The notes beneath the pieces are model-generated. The model did not search any database and had not been told where the DNA came from. It worked only from the letters and a program-made list of their open reading frames with translations. A DNA stretch of 64,000 nucleotides from Pseudomonas extremaustralis. Its GTDB lineage: Bacteria; Pseudomonadota; Gammaproteobacteria; Pseudomonadales; Pseudomonadaceae. Made by a program: the position numbers and the translations under genes. This document shows positions 44,343-55,209 of this stretch, piece by piece. The stretch covers positions 4,634,001 through 4,698,000 of the forward strand of contig NZ_LT629689.1 in NCBI RefSeq assembly GCF_900102035.1, given 5' to 3'. Each line of letters starts with the position of its first letter. Position 1 is the first letter of the stretch.

Positions 44343-45884
44343 TTACAACTTCGGACCCGCAGCCTTGATCGCATCGCTCACTTCAAACTTCTTGAAGTTC
44401 TCGATGAACAGACCGGCCAGCGCTTTCGCCGCTTCGTCGTAGGCAGCCTTGTCAGCCCAGGTGTTACGTGGGTTCAACAAGCCAGTCTCAACGCCCGGCA
44501 CCGCCAATGGTACGTCCAGGTTGATGGTGTCGAGGTGTTCGGTTTGCGCACCGATCAACGCGCCACTCTGGATCGCTGCGATCACGCCGCGGGTGGTCGG
44601 GATGTTGAAGCGTTTGCCGACGCCGTAGCCGCCACCGGTCCAGCCGGTGTTGACCAGGTAGACCTTGGAGCCGAAACCACGGATACGCTTGATCAGCAGC
44701 TCGGCGTATTCACCGGCCGGACGCGGGAAGAACGGCGCGCCGAAGCAGGTGGAGAAGGTCGACTTGATGCCACTGCCGGAACCCATTTCGGTCGAGCCCA
44801 CCAGCGCGGTGTAGCCGGACAGGAAGTGATAGGCCGCTTGCTCTTCGCTGAGGATCGACACGGGCGGCAGTACGCCGGTCAGGTCGCAGGTCAGGAAGAT
44901 CACCGCGTTTGGCTCGCCGCCCAGGTTCTTCTCGGAACGTTTGGCAACGTGCTCCAGCGGGTAGGCGGCGCGGCTGTTCTGGGTCAGGCTGACGTCGGAA
45001 TAGTCGGCGTGCCCGGCCTTGTCGATCACGACGTTTTCCAGGACCGCGCCGTGCTTGATGGCTTTCCAGATGACCGGCTCGTTCTTCTCGGACAGGTCGA
45101 TGCACTTGGCATAGCAACCGCCTTCGATGTTGAACACCACGCCCTTGCCCCAGCCGTGTTCGTCGTCACCGATCAGGTAACGGCTTTCGTCGGCGGACAG
45201 GGTGGTTTTACCGGTGCCGGACAGACCGAAGAACAGGGTCACGTCGCCTGCTTCGCCGATATTGGCGGCGCAGTGCATCGGCAGTACGTCTTCGGCCGGC
45301 AGCAGGAAGTTCTGCACCGAGAACATGGCTTTCTTCATTTCACCGGCGTACAGCATGCCGGCGATCAGCACTTTTTTCTCGGCGAAATTGAGGATCACGC
45401 AACCATCGGAGTTGGTGCCATCACGCTCAGGCACGCACTCGAAGTTGGCCACGTTGAGCACTTGCCATTCTTCACGGCCGGCCGGGTTGTACTGGGCCGG
45501 GTTGATGAACAGGCAACGACCGAACAGGTTCTGCCAGGCAGTCTGGGTGGTCATCTTCACGGCCAGGTAGTGGTCTTCGGACGCACCTACATGGACATGG
45601 GAAACGAAATGCTCTTGCGCGTTGTTGAACGCCTCGACGCGAGCCCACAGGGCATCGAACTTGTCGGCCGGGAACTTGCGGTTGATCGGGCCCCAGGCAA
45701 TCGCGTCCTGGGTGGAAGGCTCTTCAACGATGAAACGGTCGACCGGCGAACGACCGGTACGGTGACCGGTTTCTACGACCAGTGCGCCAGTATCGGCAAG
45801 CACGCCTTCACCGCGCTGCAGGGCTTCTTTGACCAGATCGTCAACACTCAAATCGGTGTATACGGCGTTATTGGCTTGCGTCAT
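44343..45884 (-). CDS. pckA: ATP-dependent phosphoenolpyruvate carboxykinase
   Basis: The protein has 513 residues. It turns oxaloacetate into PEP at the start of gluconeogenesis. The P-loop kinase-1a motif is [17 protein letters not shown], the Mg2+ region is [20 protein letters not shown], and [15 protein letters not shown] near the N-terminus is specific to the family. It stands alone, with its own terminator; the 179-base gap to hslO contains its promoter. Confidence 0.97.
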   Translation of the reverse strand: MTQANNAVYTDLSVDDLVKEALQRGEGVLADTGALVVETGHRTGRSPVDRFIVEEPSTQDAIAWGPINRKFPADKFDALWARVEAFNNAQEHFVSHVHVGASEDHYLAVKMTTQTAWQNLFGRCLFINPAQYNPAGREEWQVLNVANFECVPERDGTNSDGCVILNFAEKKVLIAGMLYAGEMKKAMFSVQNFLLPAEDVLPMHCAANIGEAGDVTLFFGLSGTGKTTLSADESRYLIGDDEHGWGKGVVFNIEGGCYAKCIDLSEKNEPVIWKAIKHGAVLENVVIDKAGHADYSDVSLTQNSRAAYPLEHVAKRSEKNLGGEPNAVIFLTCDLTGVLPPVSILSEEQAAYHFLSGYTALVGSTEMGSGSGIKSTFSTCFGAPFFPRPAGEYAELLIKRIRGFGSKVYLVNTGWTGGGYGVGKRFNIPTTRGVIAAIQSGALIGAQTEHLDTINLDVPLAVPGVETGLLNPRNTWADKAAYDEAAKALAGLFIENFKKFEVSDAIKAAGPKL

Positions 45885-46063
45885 GAGGTTCCCCGTCGGC
45901 CTATGGCCGAGTGCTCCAAACGTTTTGTAGTAGAAAGTTGCGCACTACTACCGCGAAAAAAGTGGGCCGGATTATGCCAGAAAAGCCCAAAAAAAGTAGG
46001 GCCCTCCCGTCAGAACAGCTGTAATCCGGCATAACACAGGTGATTTACCTGCACTTAAACGTT

Positions 46064-46966
46064 TTAGTGACGGGTATCGGAGGGTGTGTCGATACCGGCG
46101 CCGGCGAACAATTGGGCGATGTCGGCGGCGTCAAACAGGTAGCGCTGGTTGCAGAACTGGCAGTCGATCTCGATATGACCGCCGTGTTCCACCACCAGGT
46201 TTTGCGCATCTTCCAGGCCAAGGCTGACCAAGGCGTTCGCCGAACGCTCGCGGGAGCAACTGCAATGGAAGCGCAGGCCCTGTGCGTCGAACAGGCGTAC
46301 AGCCTCTTCGTGGTAAAGGCGATGCAGGATGGTTTCGTTGTCCAGGGCCAGCAATTCTTCAGCGGTCAGGGTGCCCGCCAGGGCGGTGAGGTTGCGCCAG
46401 CTTTCGGTGCGCTCGTCGTCATCCTTGATGCGGTCGGCGGGCAGCTGTTGCAGCAACAGGCCACGGGCGCGCTTGCCGTCGGCGTTGAGCCAGAAGCGCG
46501 TGCCAATCTGCTGGGACATGACGAAATAGTTGGTGAAGCATTCGGACAAGTTTTCGCCGTCGAGGTCGACGATGCCTTGGTAACGCTGGCCTTCGGTCGG
46601 GTCGACCGTGAGCGCCAGCACACCGTTGGGCATCAGGTCGGCCAGGGTCGCGTCAGGGGCGATCAGATCAGCCTCGTAACGGGCCAGGCCACGGATTTCA
46701 CGCTCGCTGGAGCACTCGATCATCAGCAAGGGGACCGGACCTTCGGAGCGGGCCTGCAGGATCAGCAAACCGTCGAATTTCATCGTGCCCACCAGCAGCG
46801 ACGCCGCTGCCATCAACTCACCGAGCAGTTGCGCGACCGGCTCCGGATAGGGGTGCTTGGCGAGGACTTCGGCATAGCTGCGCTCCAGCGAGACCAGTTC
46901 GCCGCGGGCGTCGTTCTCGTCGAAGATGAAGCGTTGGGTGAAGTCGGTATCCGGTAAATCAGTCAT
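46064..46966 (-). CDS. hslO: Redox-regulated chaperone Hsp33
   Basis: The protein has 300 residues. It is a holdase switched on by oxidative unfolding. The zinc switch is at the C-terminus as C235-x-C237 (FHCSCSRE) and C269-xx-C272 ([11 protein letters not shown]). The start at ATG 46966 ([20 protein letters not shown]) gives the usual length; the frame stays open to 47116, but that extends across the divergent promoter. The ribosome site is weak. Confidence 0.95.
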   Translation of the reverse strand: MTDLPDTDFTQRFIFDENDARGELVSLERSYAEVLAKHPYPEPVAQLLGELMAAASLLVGTMKFDGLLILQARSEGPVPLLMIECSSEREIRGLARYEADLIAPDATLADLMPNGVLALTVDPTEGQRYQGIVDLDGENLSECFTNYFVMSQQIGTRFWLNADGKRARGLLLQQLPADRIKDDDERTESWRNLTALAGTLTAEELLALDNETILHRLYHEEAVRLFDAQGLRFHCSCSRERSANALVSLGLEDAQNLVVEHGGHIEIDCQFCNQRYLFDAADIAQLFAGAGIDTPSDTRH

Positions 46967-47092
46967 AGGTCTAGGTATCTGAATTGATGACAAAATTATT
47001 ACAACGTTTATAAAATTTAATGCTTCAGCACCATTTTGGTGCGGCTTTCTCCTGGAAACAGAAAGCTTATATAGAGCGAAGAGGGACAGTTT

Positions 47093-47896
47093 ATGAACAA
47101 TCCGGGTTTGTTCCAAGCCAAGTGGAACCTCCGGCGATGGGCTCTTTGCAATCTACTCGCTATCGGGCTGCTGTGTTTTTGGCTGTGGCCCACGGGGCAG
47201 ATGCTGTGTGTAATTTTCGACGAATGGCTGTTTCATCTGCTCAATGACCCGCTGGCGAGCGACTCGACGTGGCTGCACATATGGGCCGTGGCCAGTTTGC
47301 GGCCATTTGATGCAGTGGTCGGCGTAATTCTGCTGATGCTGCTCATTCGTGGCGACTGGGTGTTCAGAGCCGTACAGGTGCGCCAGGCAGTGTTAGGTTT
47401 TGTCGGTATTTTGTTGCTGTTGTTGTTTATTCGTATGCTGTTTTCCAAACTTGCGGCGCAGATGGGCTGGCAGCACAGCAGTCCGTCGATGACGCTCAGC
47501 GGAGCGGTCCAGATGAGTGACTATTTCCCAGGGCTGGAGAAAACTTGGGAGTTAAAGGACCGTTCGAGCCAGAGCTTCCCGGGAGATCATGCATCGGTGT
47601 TGCTGATCTGGAGCATGTTCATGACGGTGTTTGCCCGGCGCATCGGCCAAGTGCTGGTGATCTGGGCCCTGGCGCTGTTGTTCATGATGCCGCGGCTGGT
47701 AGCGGGGGCGCATTGGGGGCAGGACGACTATATCGGCGGCGTGCTGCTGGCCCTGCTTGCACTGGGATGGGGTTACTACACGCCGTTTGCGGCGAAGGTG
47801 ACGGATGTATTGCTGCGCGCGACGGCGCCCGTGTTCGGGGTGTTTCAGCGAGTACCGTTGATTGGCCGGCTCAGTGTCGTAAGAGCACCGCAATAA
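47093..47896 (+). CDS. PAP2-family membrane phosphatase
   Basis: The protein has 267 residues with about six hydrophobic spans. The acid-phosphatase motifs are present in order: KTWELKDRS (K-x6-R-S, with Ser in place of the usual Pro), SFPGDHAS, and [12 protein letters not shown] (R-x5-H-x3-D). Such enzymes dephosphorylate undecaprenyl-PP, phosphatidate or lipid A; the substrate cannot be set here. It is divergent from hslO with a 126-base gap, and its end is 9 bases from the convergent hslR. Confidence 0.88.
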   Translation: MNNPGLFQAKWNLRRWALCNLLAIGLLCFWLWPTGQMLCVIFDEWLFHLLNDPLASDSTWLHIWAVASLRPFDAVVGVILLMLLIRGDWVFRAVQVRQAVLGFVGILLLLLFIRMLFSKLAAQMGWQHSSPSMTLSGAVQMSDYFPGLEKTWELKDRSSQSFPGDHASVLLIWSMFMTVFARRIGQVLVIWALALLFMMPRLVAGAHWGQDDYIGGVLLALLALGWGYYTPFAAKVTDVLLRATAPVFGVFQRVPLIGRLSVVRAPQ

Positions 47897-47905
47897 CCCG
47901 TGGGA

Positions 47906-48313
47906 CTAATCGTCATTGCCACTGCCGCGAAACTTGAACAGGTCGCGGCGTTGCTTCTTGCTTGGTTTGCCATCGGTGGTCATGCCGGTGGCACCCGCCT
48001 TGCGCATGGCCGCCGCGCTTTCGCGCTTGGCGATACTGGCTTCGGTCTCGGTGTACAGCGCCTGCGCTTCGGGGGCGCCACGACGCACACTGGAAAGCGC
48101 CTGGACCACGACAGTCTTTTCATCAAAGCCTGTACGAATCAGCAACTCATCACCGACACGTGGCTCCTTGCCCGGCTTGCAGCGCTCGCCACGATGGTGC
48201 ACCTTGCCACTCTCGATAGCGGCCTTGGCCAACGCGCGGGTCTTATAGAAACGCGCGGCCCATAGCCACTTGTCCAGACGGATCTTTTCTTCCTCTGCCT
48301 GCTTCTGAGCCAC
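47906..48313 (-). CDS. hslR: Hsp15 S4-domain ribosome-associated RNA-binding protein
   Basis: The protein has 135 residues. The S4 domain is at the N-terminus (KIRLDKWLWAARFYKTRALA, SGKVHHRGERCKPGKEPRVG), followed by a basic tail (SKKQRRDLFKFRG). It binds stalled 50S subunits carrying nascent chains. The start chosen is GTG 48313, with GAGG six to ten bases before, giving the length known in E. coli (133); the longer frame would include the promoter region. Confidence 0.92.
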   Translation of the reverse strand: MAQKQAEEEKIRLDKWLWAARFYKTRALAKAAIESGKVHHRGERCKPGKEPRVGDELLIRTGFDEKTVVVQALSSVRRGAPEAQALYTETEASIAKRESAAAMRKAGATGMTTDGKPSKKQRRDLFKFRGSGNDD

Positions 48314-48429
48314 TTGAATTCCTCGTTCTGAAAAATGCCGCAACTTTACTGTTGAAACCCGTCGACGCATAAACCCCAAGGCTCACCTAAGATACGCCAG
48401 GTAGCCCCCTGTTTTCGCGAGGACATGCC

Positions 48430-48836
48430 GTGACCGACTTCCCGACTTCACTCACCTCGCCTGACCAGCACTGCCAAACCCAAGCGATCACCGCTGCCCT
48501 GGAGGCCGCTCGCACGCACAATCGCCTCCTTGACCCGCTGATTTTCGAGACACTGGAAAGCGAGCCCGTAGATAACAATCGCCATTTGACGAATATTCTG
48601 CGTGAATACCGCGAATTCGGCTTCAAGACAGCCATCGACGATTTCGGCACGGGCTGTTCGGGACTGTCACAATCTGTGAGCAGCTGGGCGCTACTGTCAT
48701 CGCTGAAGGCATTGAAAGTGCCGTTGAGCGTGACGTCCTGTCCGACTGTGGAATATTTCTGATGCAGGGCTACTGGTTCGCCAGACCCGCATTCAACGCG
48801 CTGGCCGAGGTTTCCCCTCAGGCCTGGGCGAATTGA
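48430..48836 (+). pseudogene. rimA: Degraded EAL-domain gene in the rimA position
   Basis: Two pieces of one EAL (c-di-GMP phosphodiesterase) domain are visible in different frames. The first, from ATG 48430, reads LIFETLESEPVDNNRHLTNI through FKTAIDDFGTGCSGL. The second, from about 48675, reads CEQLGATVIAEGIES through GYWFARPAFNALAEVS to a stop at 48836. The segment between them is missing, and the frame changes there. The N-terminal half with the EAL motif itself is also absent. The gene therefore cannot encode an active enzyme as read. In P. fluorescens SBW25 the gene before rimB and rimK is rimA, described as an EAL phosphodiesterase. The first reading frame alone would give a 110-residue protein. 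Confidence 0.75.
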
Positions 48837-48849
48837 CCGGTTACCCATA

Positions 48850-49332
48850 TTGAAGACATTTGACCATTTGACCGTTGTGGGTCTGCGTGAGTGGGTAGCA
48901 CTTCCCGACTTGGGAGTGGCCGGCCTGCGCGCGAAGATCGACACCGGCGCCAGCACCTCCAGCCTGCACGCTACCGATATCGAGCCTTTTGAGCGCGACG
49001 GCGAGAAGTGGGTACGTTTTACCGCACACCTGGGCAGCGTGGTGCAACTGCGTCATCGCCGCTGCGAAGCGCCGCTGGTGACGATGAAAACCATCAAGAG
49101 CTCCAACGGCCATGCACAGGTGCGCTACGTCATCAGCACCACCCTGGCGTTGGGGGATCGGGTCTGGCGGGTGGAGTTCACCCTGGCCTGCCGCAAAGCC
49201 ATGCGTTACCGCCTGTTGCTGGGCTCCAAAGCGCTGATTGACGGCCACCTGGTGGTCAATCCCGGCGTCAAGTACGTTCAAGACAAGCCGGTGTTCCCGG
49301 TCTCTACTCTTTCTGCCCCAGGTGCTGCATGA
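48850..49332 (+). CDS. rimB: RimB, retropepsin-like ATP-dependent zinc protease family protein
   Basis: The protein has 160 residues and belongs to the DUF785/retropepsin-like family. The catalytic aspartate motif DTGAS lies at 31-35 in [20 protein letters not shown], followed by a conserved basic stretch [11 protein letters not shown]. In P. fluorescens RimB acts with RimA and RimK to set the polyglutamate tail on ribosomal protein S6. It overlaps rimK by 4 bases and follows the rimA remnant by 13 bases. Confidence 0.9.
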   Translation: MKTFDHLTVVGLREWVALPDLGVAGLRAKIDTGASTSSLHATDIEPFERDGEKWVRFTAHLGSVVQLRHRRCEAPLVTMKTIKSSNGHAQVRYVISTTLALGDRVWRVEFTLACRKAMRYRLLLGSKALIDGHLVVNPGVKYVQDKPVFPVSTLSAPGAA

Positions 49333-50234
49333 AGATTGCTGTGCTGTCGCGAAACCCGCGTCTGTATTCCACCCGCCGCCTGGTCGAGGCTGGCACCGAA
49401 CGAGGTCACGAAATGGTCGTGATCGACACGTTGCGGGCCTATATGAACATTGCCAGTCACAAGCCGCAGATCCACTATCGAGGCAAGCCGCTGGAGGGGT
49501 TCGATGCCGTGATCCCGCGCATCGGCGCCTCGGTGACCTTCTACGGCTGTGCGGTGTTGCGCCAGTTTGAAATGATGGGGGTGTTCCCCCTCAATGAATC
49601 GGTGGCCATTGCCCGTTCGCGGGACAAGCTGCGTTCGCTGCAACTGCTGTCGCGCCGGGGCATCGGCCTGCCGGTGACCGGCTTTGCCCACTCCCCCGAT
49701 GACATCCCCGATCTGATCGAAATGGTCAACGGCGCGCCACTGGTGATCAAGGTACTCGAAGGCACCCAGGGCATCGGCGTGGTGATGTGTGAAACCGCGA
49801 CGGCTGCGGAATCTGTCATCGAAGCGTTCATGGGCCTCAAGCAGAACATCATGGTGCAGGAGTACATCAAGGAAGCCGGCGGTGCGGATATCCGTTGCTT
49901 CGTGGTGGGCGACAAGGTGATTGCAGCCATGAAGCGCCAGGCCAAGCCAGGTGAGTTCCGCTCCAACCTGCACCGTGGCGGCAGCGCCAGCCTGATCAAG
50001 ATCACCCCGGAAGAGCGCATGACCGCACTACGGGCAGCCAAAGTCATGGGGTTGAGCGTCGCGGGTGTGGATATCCTGCGCTCCAACCATGGCCCACTGG
50101 TAATGGAGGTAAATTCATCGCCGGGCCTGGAAGGGATCGAGACCACCACCGGCAAGGATGTGGCGGGGATCATCATTCAGCATCTGGAAAAAAATAGTGG
50201 GCCGAACATGACCAGGACCAAAGGCAAGGGCTAG
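49329..50234 (+). CDS. rimK: Ribosomal protein S6 glutamate ligase
   Basis: This 301-residue ATP-grasp enzyme adds Glu residues to the C-terminus of S6. Recognisable blocks are [59 protein letters not shown] (phosphate loop), [20 protein letters not shown] and [14 protein letters not shown] (metal site). The rim locus is linked to ribosome remodelling and niche adaptation in P. fluorescens. It is followed by a REPIN. Confidence 0.96.
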   Translation: MKIAVLSRNPRLYSTRRLVEAGTERGHEMVVIDTLRAYMNIASHKPQIHYRGKPLEGFDAVIPRIGASVTFYGCAVLRQFEMMGVFPLNESVAIARSRDKLRSLQLLSRRGIGLPVTGFAHSPDDIPDLIEMVNGAPLVIKVLEGTQGIGVVMCETATAAESVIEAFMGLKQNIMVQEYIKEAGGADIRCFVVGDKVIAAMKRQAKPGEFRSNLHRGGSASLIKITPEERMTALRAAKVMGLSVAGVDILRSNHGPLVMEVNSSPGLEGIETTTGKDVAGIIIQHLEKNSGPNMTRTKGKG

Positions 50235-50267
50235 CACCAGCGCCTCTGGCACCACCTATAACCAAAT

Positions 50268-50351
50268 GTGGGAGGGGGCTTGCTCCCGATTGCAGTGGGT
50301 CAGCTACAAATATGCTGGCTGATCCACCGCTATCGGGAGCAAGCCCCCACG
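50268..50351. repeat. REPIN between rimK and amgS
   Basis: TGTGGGAGGGGGCTTGCTCC at the left and CGGGAGCAAGCCCCCACG at the right are inverted and about 45 bases apart. It lies between convergent genes. It is closely related to the copies at 31967, 57414 and 61072. Confidence 0.87.
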
Positions 50352-50357
50352 TTTTGA

Positions 50358-51671
50358 TTAGACCGCGTCTCTGGGCAACATCAACCCAAGCGGCAAACGC
50401 ACCCGCGCTTCCAGGCCTCCGTCTTCGCGGTTGCGCAATTCGACATTGCCGCCATGCATCGAGGCGATGCGCCGCACGATCGCCAGCCCCAAACCGGTCC
50501 CCTTGCCCCCACGGGCTCGGTCGCCACGGGTGAACGGGTTGAAAATACCTTCCAGCTCAGCCGGATCGATACCGGTGCCACGGTCCAGCACACTCAGCAC
50601 CACATAGGGCGCCGCGCTGTCACCGGACACATAGGCCGCCACTTCCACATCCGAACCGGCATGGTGCAAGGCATTGCCGATCAGGTTGTTCAACAGGCGC
50701 TTCATCGACACCCTGCGCAACGCAAACGGCTGGATCGGTTCCAGGCGCATGCGCACCCGCTCGCCATTCTGGTTGTAGGGCGCTACCACTTCACGCACCA
50801 GTTCCGTGAGGTCGACCTCTTCCACCACTTCATCACGGCCATCGCGAATGAACGCCAGGAACTGGTCGAGAATAGCGTCCATGTCCTCGATATCGCGCAC
50901 CATGTCATCGGTCAGGTCGGTATGGTTGCCCATCAGCTCCAGGGACAGGCGCAACCGCGTCAACGGGGTGCGCAAGTCGTGGGATACCCCCGCCAGCATC
51001 AGCTCGCGTTCGCGCCCGGCCTGTTCGACGTCCTCCGCCATCTGGTTGAACGCGCCATACACCTCGGTCATCTCGCTGGGCGTATCGCTGACCGGCAGGC
51101 GCACGCTGCGCCCTTGCCCCAGCTGGCGGGCGGCGAATACCAGGCGTTTGAGCGGTTGGTTGAGCTGGCGCACGAAAATCCACGCGGACGCCGTTGAAAG
51201 CAACCCGATGGCCAGGAACCAGCCCAGCACATTCCAGATCTTTTGCCCACGCAACGGATGCGGGTAGAGCGGCACCTTGATCCAGGCATCCCCCAGGCTC
51301 GGCGCCCTGACCCACAACGCAGGCGAAACATGCATGCGCAGCCGGACCTCGGTGTCCTCGCCCAGCTCGGCCTGCATCTGGCGCTGGTAAATCTCGCTGT
51401 ACGGCCAATGCTGCTCGCCTTCCGGCACACCGGCGCCATCAACCCGAATCAACGTCGACGCCTTGGCTACCTTCTCGCGGTTTTCAGGGTCTACGGCCCA
51501 ATAGGCACGCAACGTCAGGGCAACGCCGTGGCTGTACTGCCGGTCCACCAGGACGTCCTCGTTCATCAGCAGATAAACCAGCGTCAACGCCTTGGAGAAC
51601 AGAACGACGATCAGCACCAGCCAAAGGGTGCGGGAAAAGAAACTTTGCGGGAACCACAGGGGGGTTTTCAT
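50358..51671 (-). CDS. amgS: EnvZ-type sensor kinase (AmgS)
   Basis: The protein has 437 residues. Two membrane spans (about 12-35 and 150-175) bracket a periplasmic part. A HAMP segment follows, then the H-box (LAGVSHDLRTPLTRLRLSLE), the N-box (RLLNNLIGNALHHAG) and G-boxes (LDRGTGID, GKGTGLGLAIVRR). In P. aeruginosa the homologous pair, between the same neighbours, is AmgRS, which senses membrane stress caused by mistranslated proteins and affects aminoglycoside tolerance. The 116-base gap to amgR is large for a kinase-regulator pair. Confidence 0.92.
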   Translation of the reverse strand: MKTPLWFPQSFFSRTLWLVLIVVLFSKALTLVYLLMNEDVLVDRQYSHGVALTLRAYWAVDPENREKVAKASTLIRVDGAGVPEGEQHWPYSEIYQRQMQAELGEDTEVRLRMHVSPALWVRAPSLGDAWIKVPLYPHPLRGQKIWNVLGWFLAIGLLSTASAWIFVRQLNQPLKRLVFAARQLGQGRSVRLPVSDTPSEMTEVYGAFNQMAEDVEQAGRERELMLAGVSHDLRTPLTRLRLSLELMGNHTDLTDDMVRDIEDMDAILDQFLAFIRDGRDEVVEEVDLTELVREVVAPYNQNGERVRMRLEPIQPFALRRVSMKRLLNNLIGNALHHAGSDVEVAAYVSGDSAAPYVVLSVLDRGTGIDPAELEGIFNPFTRGDRARGGKGTGLGLAIVRRIASMHGGNVELRNREDGGLEARVRLPLGLMLPRDAV

Positions 51672-51787
51672 AGAAGACAGCTGGACACCTTGCTGGAACG
51701 AGCGGCGCTCGCAGAATTGCAGACGCCGGACATCCCGTCGACTCTCGTGGAGTCAAACGCCAGGATGCCCGCCCTGCAAATCATGGG

Positions 51788-52528
51788 TCACTTGGTTGCG
51801 GTGCCATCCGGCACAAACACATAACCCACGCCCCACACCGTCTGGATATATCGTGGCTTGGACGGGTCCGGCTCGATCATTCGGCGCAGACGGGAAATCT
51901 GCACGTCGATGGAGCGCTCCAGAGCGTCCCATTCCCGCCCACGGGCCAGGTTCATCAGCTTGTCGCGGGTCAGCGGCTGGCGTGCGTTCATCACCAGGGC
52001 CTTGAGTACCGCGAACTCGCCGGTGGTGAGCATGTGCACTTCGTCACCGCGCTTGAGCTCGCGGGTGGCCAACGACAGTTCGTAGTCGCCAAAGGTCACG
52101 CTTTCGTCTTCGCTGCCCGGTGCGCCGGGTACCGTGGGCGCCTGGCGACGCAATACGGCCTTGACCCGCGCCATCAGTTCATCCGGGTTGAATGGCTTGG
52201 CCAGGTAATCGTCAGCGCCCAGTTCAAGGCCCTTGATGCGGCTCAGCTCATCGCCCTTGGCGGTGAGCATGATGATCGGAATCTGGTTGTTCGCGCTGCG
52301 CAGGCGTTTGCAGGCGGTCAGGCCGTCTTCGCCGGGCAGCATCAGGTCGAGCACGACCAGGTTGAACACTTCGCGCCCCAACAGGCGGTCCATCTGTTCG
52401 GTGTTCGGCACCGCGCGGGCACGATAGCCCTTGGAGTTGAAAAAGCGCTCCAGCAGGCTGCTCAGCCCTGGATCGTCATCAACGATGAGAATTTTTTCGC
52501 CTTCAGCAGTGTGTGCAGTGCCGCTCAT
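51788..52528 (-). CDS. amgR: OmpR-type response regulator (AmgR)
   Basis: The protein has 246 residues. The receiver has D17-D19 (LIVDDDPGL) and the phospho-acceptor D61 (VVLDLMLPGEDG). The C-terminal winged helix (TRELKRGDEVHMLTTGEFAV, then RSIDVQISRLRRMIEPDPSK) is typical of the OmpR family. It is the first gene of the pair with amgS and is divergent from tex. Confidence 0.94.
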   Translation of the reverse strand: MSGTAHTAEGEKILIVDDDPGLSSLLERFFNSKGYRARAVPNTEQMDRLLGREVFNLVVLDLMLPGEDGLTACKRLRSANNQIPIIMLTAKGDELSRIKGLELGADDYLAKPFNPDELMARVKAVLRRQAPTVPGAPGSEDESVTFGDYELSLATRELKRGDEVHMLTTGEFAVLKALVMNARQPLTRDKLMNLARGREWDALERSIDVQISRLRRMIEPDPSKPRYIQTVWGVGYVFVPDGTATK

Positions 52529-52884
52529 TGGATGCTCCTCTTATCTCGGCGCGCATTATGGCCTAGCTGCCGTTATACGCACCGAGTGCATTGTTAGCAG
52601 ATTTTTCCTCTACTGCCAGCGGACCCGCGCCCTACCACCGCTGGCGCAGTACCCCCCAAGGGCAGAACGCTGGTTATAATGCGGCGCCTTCGTGCAGGAC
52701 AACGTCAGATCGTTACCGTTTACTGCCGGGCTTTTTTTATCCGCTTGTCGCGATTTTTTCGATTTCGAGGGTCAATAGGCTGCCTCTTGACCCAGGCAGC
52801 GGCGCCAGTCGGGCCGCTCAACCAGCCTCGCAAGGCCTTGTTTTCCGGGCCTGTGAACTGCTTCTAAGAATTTCAGGTGGTTTT
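52529..52884. other. Divergent control region between amgR and tex
   Basis: This 356-base stretch holds the promoters of both genes. A perfect TATAAT lies at 52675-52680 toward tex, which leaves a leader of nearly 200 bases. That leader has two runs of T (GGGCTTTTTTTATCC and GATTTTTTCG) without a convincing hairpin. A small plus-strand frame at 52679-52867 has no ribosome site and is not accepted as a gene. Confidence 0.65.
52675..52680 (+). promoter_or_regulatory. -10 element of the tex promoter
   Basis: TATAAT in CTGGTTATAATGCGG matches the consensus perfectly. The -35 region 17 bases before is poor, so an activator or sequence beyond the hexamers may help. Transcription would start near 52687. 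Confidence 0.5.
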
Positions 52885-55209
52885 ATGGACAGCATCAACA
52901 GCCGCATTGCCGAGGAACTCGGTGTACGCCCACAACAGGTCGAAGCGGCCGTCGCTCTACTGGATGAAGGCTCCACGGTGCCCTTCATCGCCCGTTACCG
53001 TAAAGAAGTGACCGGCAGCCTCGATGACACCCAACTGCGGCACCTGGAAGAGCGCCTGCGCTACCTGCGAGAACTCGACGAACGGCGCATCAGCATCCTC
53101 GCCAGCATCGAGGAACAGGGCAAATTGACCCCGCAGCTGGAACGTGACATCAAGCTCGCCGACACCAAAACCCGCCTCGAAGACCTTTACCTGCCCTACA
53201 AACAAAAGCGCCGCACCAAGGGTCAGATCGCCCTGGAAGCCGGCCTGGGGGATCTGGCCGACGGCCTGTTCAACGACCCGTCGTTGACGCCCGAAACCGA
53301 AGCCGCCCGCTTCATCGACGCCGAAAAAGGCGTCGCCGACGTCAAGGCCGCCCTGGAAGGCGCCAAGTACATCCTGATGGAGCGCTTCGCCGAAGACGCC
53401 AGCCTCCTGGAAAAACTGCGTACCTATCTCAAGCAGGAAGCCATCCTCAGCGCCCGCGTGATCGCCGGCAAAGAGGAAGAAGGCGCCAAGTTCCGCGACT
53501 ACTTCGAGCACGACGAACCGCTCAAGAGCATGCCGTCCCACCGCGCCCTGGCGATTTTCCGCGGTCGCAACGAAGGCATTCTCAGCTCGTCGCTGAAAGT
53601 CGGCGATGAACTGCCGGGCACCATGCACCCGTGCGAAGGCATGATCGGTCAACAATTCGGCATTCAGAATCAGAACCGTCCTGCGGACAAGTGGCTCGGT
53701 GAAGTGGTGCGCTGGACCTGGAAGGTCAAGCTCTACACCCACTTGGAAACCGACCTGCTGGGCGAGTTGCGCGACGGCGCCGAGACCGAGGCGATCAACG
53801 TCTTCGCCCACAACCTGCACGACCTGTTGCTGGCCGCCCCGGCCGGCCCGCGTGCGACCCTGGGCCTCGACCCGGGCCTGCGTACCGGCTGCAAGGTTGC
53901 CGTGGTCGACGCCACCGGCAAACTGCTGGACCACGCCACCGTCTACCCGCACGTGCCGCATAACAAGTGGGACCAGACCCTCGCGATCCTGGCTGCCCTG
54001 TGCGCCAAGCACGCCGTGGACCTGATCGCCATCGGCAACGGCACCGCCAGCCGTGAGACCGATAAGTTGGCCGCCGAGCTGATCAAAAAATACCCAGCCA
54101 TGAAGATGACCAAGGTCATGGTCTCCGAGGCCGGTGCTTCGGTGTACTCGGCGTCGGAGCTGGCTTCCAAGGAATTCCCGGACCTCGACGTGTCGATCCG
54201 TGGCGCGGTGTCCATCGCCCGGCGTCTGCAGGACCCACTGGCCGAGCTGGTGAAGATCGACCCGAAATCCATCGGCGTCGGCCAATACCAGCACGACGTG
54301 TCGCAGTTGAAACTGGCGCGCGGCCTGGATGCGGTGGTGGAAGACTGTGTGAACGCCGTGGGCGTGGACGTGAACACCGCCTCGGTCGCACTGCTGGCGC
54401 GGATCTCCGGCCTCAACGCGACCCTGGCGCAGAACATCGTCACCCACCGCGACGAGAACGGTGCGTTCAAAACCCGCGCCGCGCTGAAAAAAGTCGCACG
54501 CCTGGGTGAAAAAACCTTCGAACAGGCCGCCGGTTTCCTGCGTGTCATGAACGGCGACAACCCGCTGGACGCCTCGGCGGTCCACCCGGAAGCCTACCCG
54601 CTGGTGCAACGTATCGCTGCCGAGACCGACCGCGATATCCGCTCGCTGATCGGCGACGCTGCGTTCCTCAAGCGCCTGGACCCGAAGAAATACACCGATG
54701 AAACCTTCGGCGTGCCGACCATCACCGACATCCTGCAAGAGCTGGAAAAACCCGGCCGCGACCCCCGTCCCGAATTCAAAACCGCCGAGTTCCAGGACGG
54801 CGTCGAAGACCTCAAGGACCTGCAGCTGGGCATGATCCTCGAAGGCGTGGTCACCAACGTGACCAACTTCGGTGCCTTTGTGGACATCGGCGTGCATCAG
54901 GACGGTTTGGTGCATATCTCCGCACTTTCGGAGAAGTTCATCAAGGACCCGCGCGAAGCGGTGAAGGCCGGTGACGTGGTCAAGGTCAAGGTCATGGAAG
55001 TGGACATCCCGCGCAAACGCGTCGGCCTGTCGATGCGCATGAGCGACACCCCCGGCGAGAAAATCGACGGTGCCCGTGGCGCACGCCCAGGCTCCGCGCC
55101 ACGCCAGTCGCAGAACAACGCCCCGCGCAAGGAAACCGCCACCGCGGCGCCGACCAACAACGCGATGGCCTCGCTTTTCGCCAACGCCAAACAGTTGAAG
55201 AAACGCTGA
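52885..55209 (+). CDS. tex: Tex, RNA-binding transcription accessory protein
   Basis: The protein has 774 residues. The order is: N-terminal helix-turn-helix ([20 protein letters not shown]), a YqgF/RNase-H-like domain ([20 protein letters not shown]), helix-hairpin-helix repeats ([19 protein letters not shown]), then an S1 RNA-binding domain at about 650-720 ([20 protein letters not shown]). The tail is Ala/Gln/Arg-rich. The start at ATG 52885 (after a GGTGG site) gives the known length; the frame upstream is open but non-coding. It may help clear stalled or structured transcripts. It overlaps the next gene by one base. Confidence 0.96.
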   Translation: MDSINSRIAEELGVRPQQVEAAVALLDEGSTVPFIARYRKEVTGSLDDTQLRHLEERLRYLRELDERRISILASIEEQGKLTPQLERDIKLADTKTRLEDLYLPYKQKRRTKGQIALEAGLGDLADGLFNDPSLTPETEAARFIDAEKGVADVKAALEGAKYILMERFAEDASLLEKLRTYLKQEAILSARVIAGKEEEGAKFRDYFEHDEPLKSMPSHRALAIFRGRNEGILSSSLKVGDELPGTMHPCEGMIGQQFGIQNQNRPADKWLGEVVRWTWKVKLYTHLETDLLGELRDGAETEAINVFAHNLHDLLLAAPAGPRATLGLDPGLRTGCKVAVVDATGKLLDHATVYPHVPHNKWDQTLAILAALCAKHAVDLIAIGNGTASRETDKLAAELIKKYPAMKMTKVMVSEAGASVYSASELASKEFPDLDVSIRGAVSIARRLQDPLAELVKIDPKSIGVGQYQHDVSQLKLARGLDAVVEDCVNAVGVDVNTASVALLARISGLNATLAQNIVTHRDENGAFKTRAALKKVARLGEKTFEQAAGFLRVMNGDNPLDASAVHPEAYPLVQRIAAETDRDIRSLIGDAAFLKRLDPKKYTDETFGVPTITDILQELEKPGRDPRPEFKTAEFQDGVEDLKDLQLGMILEGVVTNVTNFGAFVDIGVHQDGLVHISALSEKFIKDPREAVKAGDVVKVKVMEVDIPRKRVGLSMRMSDTPGEKIDGARGARPGSAPRQSQNNAPRKETATAAPTNNAMASLFANAKQLKKR

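Noticed and set aside
52679..52867. 62-codon frame in the tex leader
   Set aside because: It starts on the -10 region of the tex promoter, has no ribosome site and no family resemblance.
52957..54915. 652-codon open frame opposite tex
   Set aside because: Antisense shadow of a strongly conserved gene; no recognisable motif.
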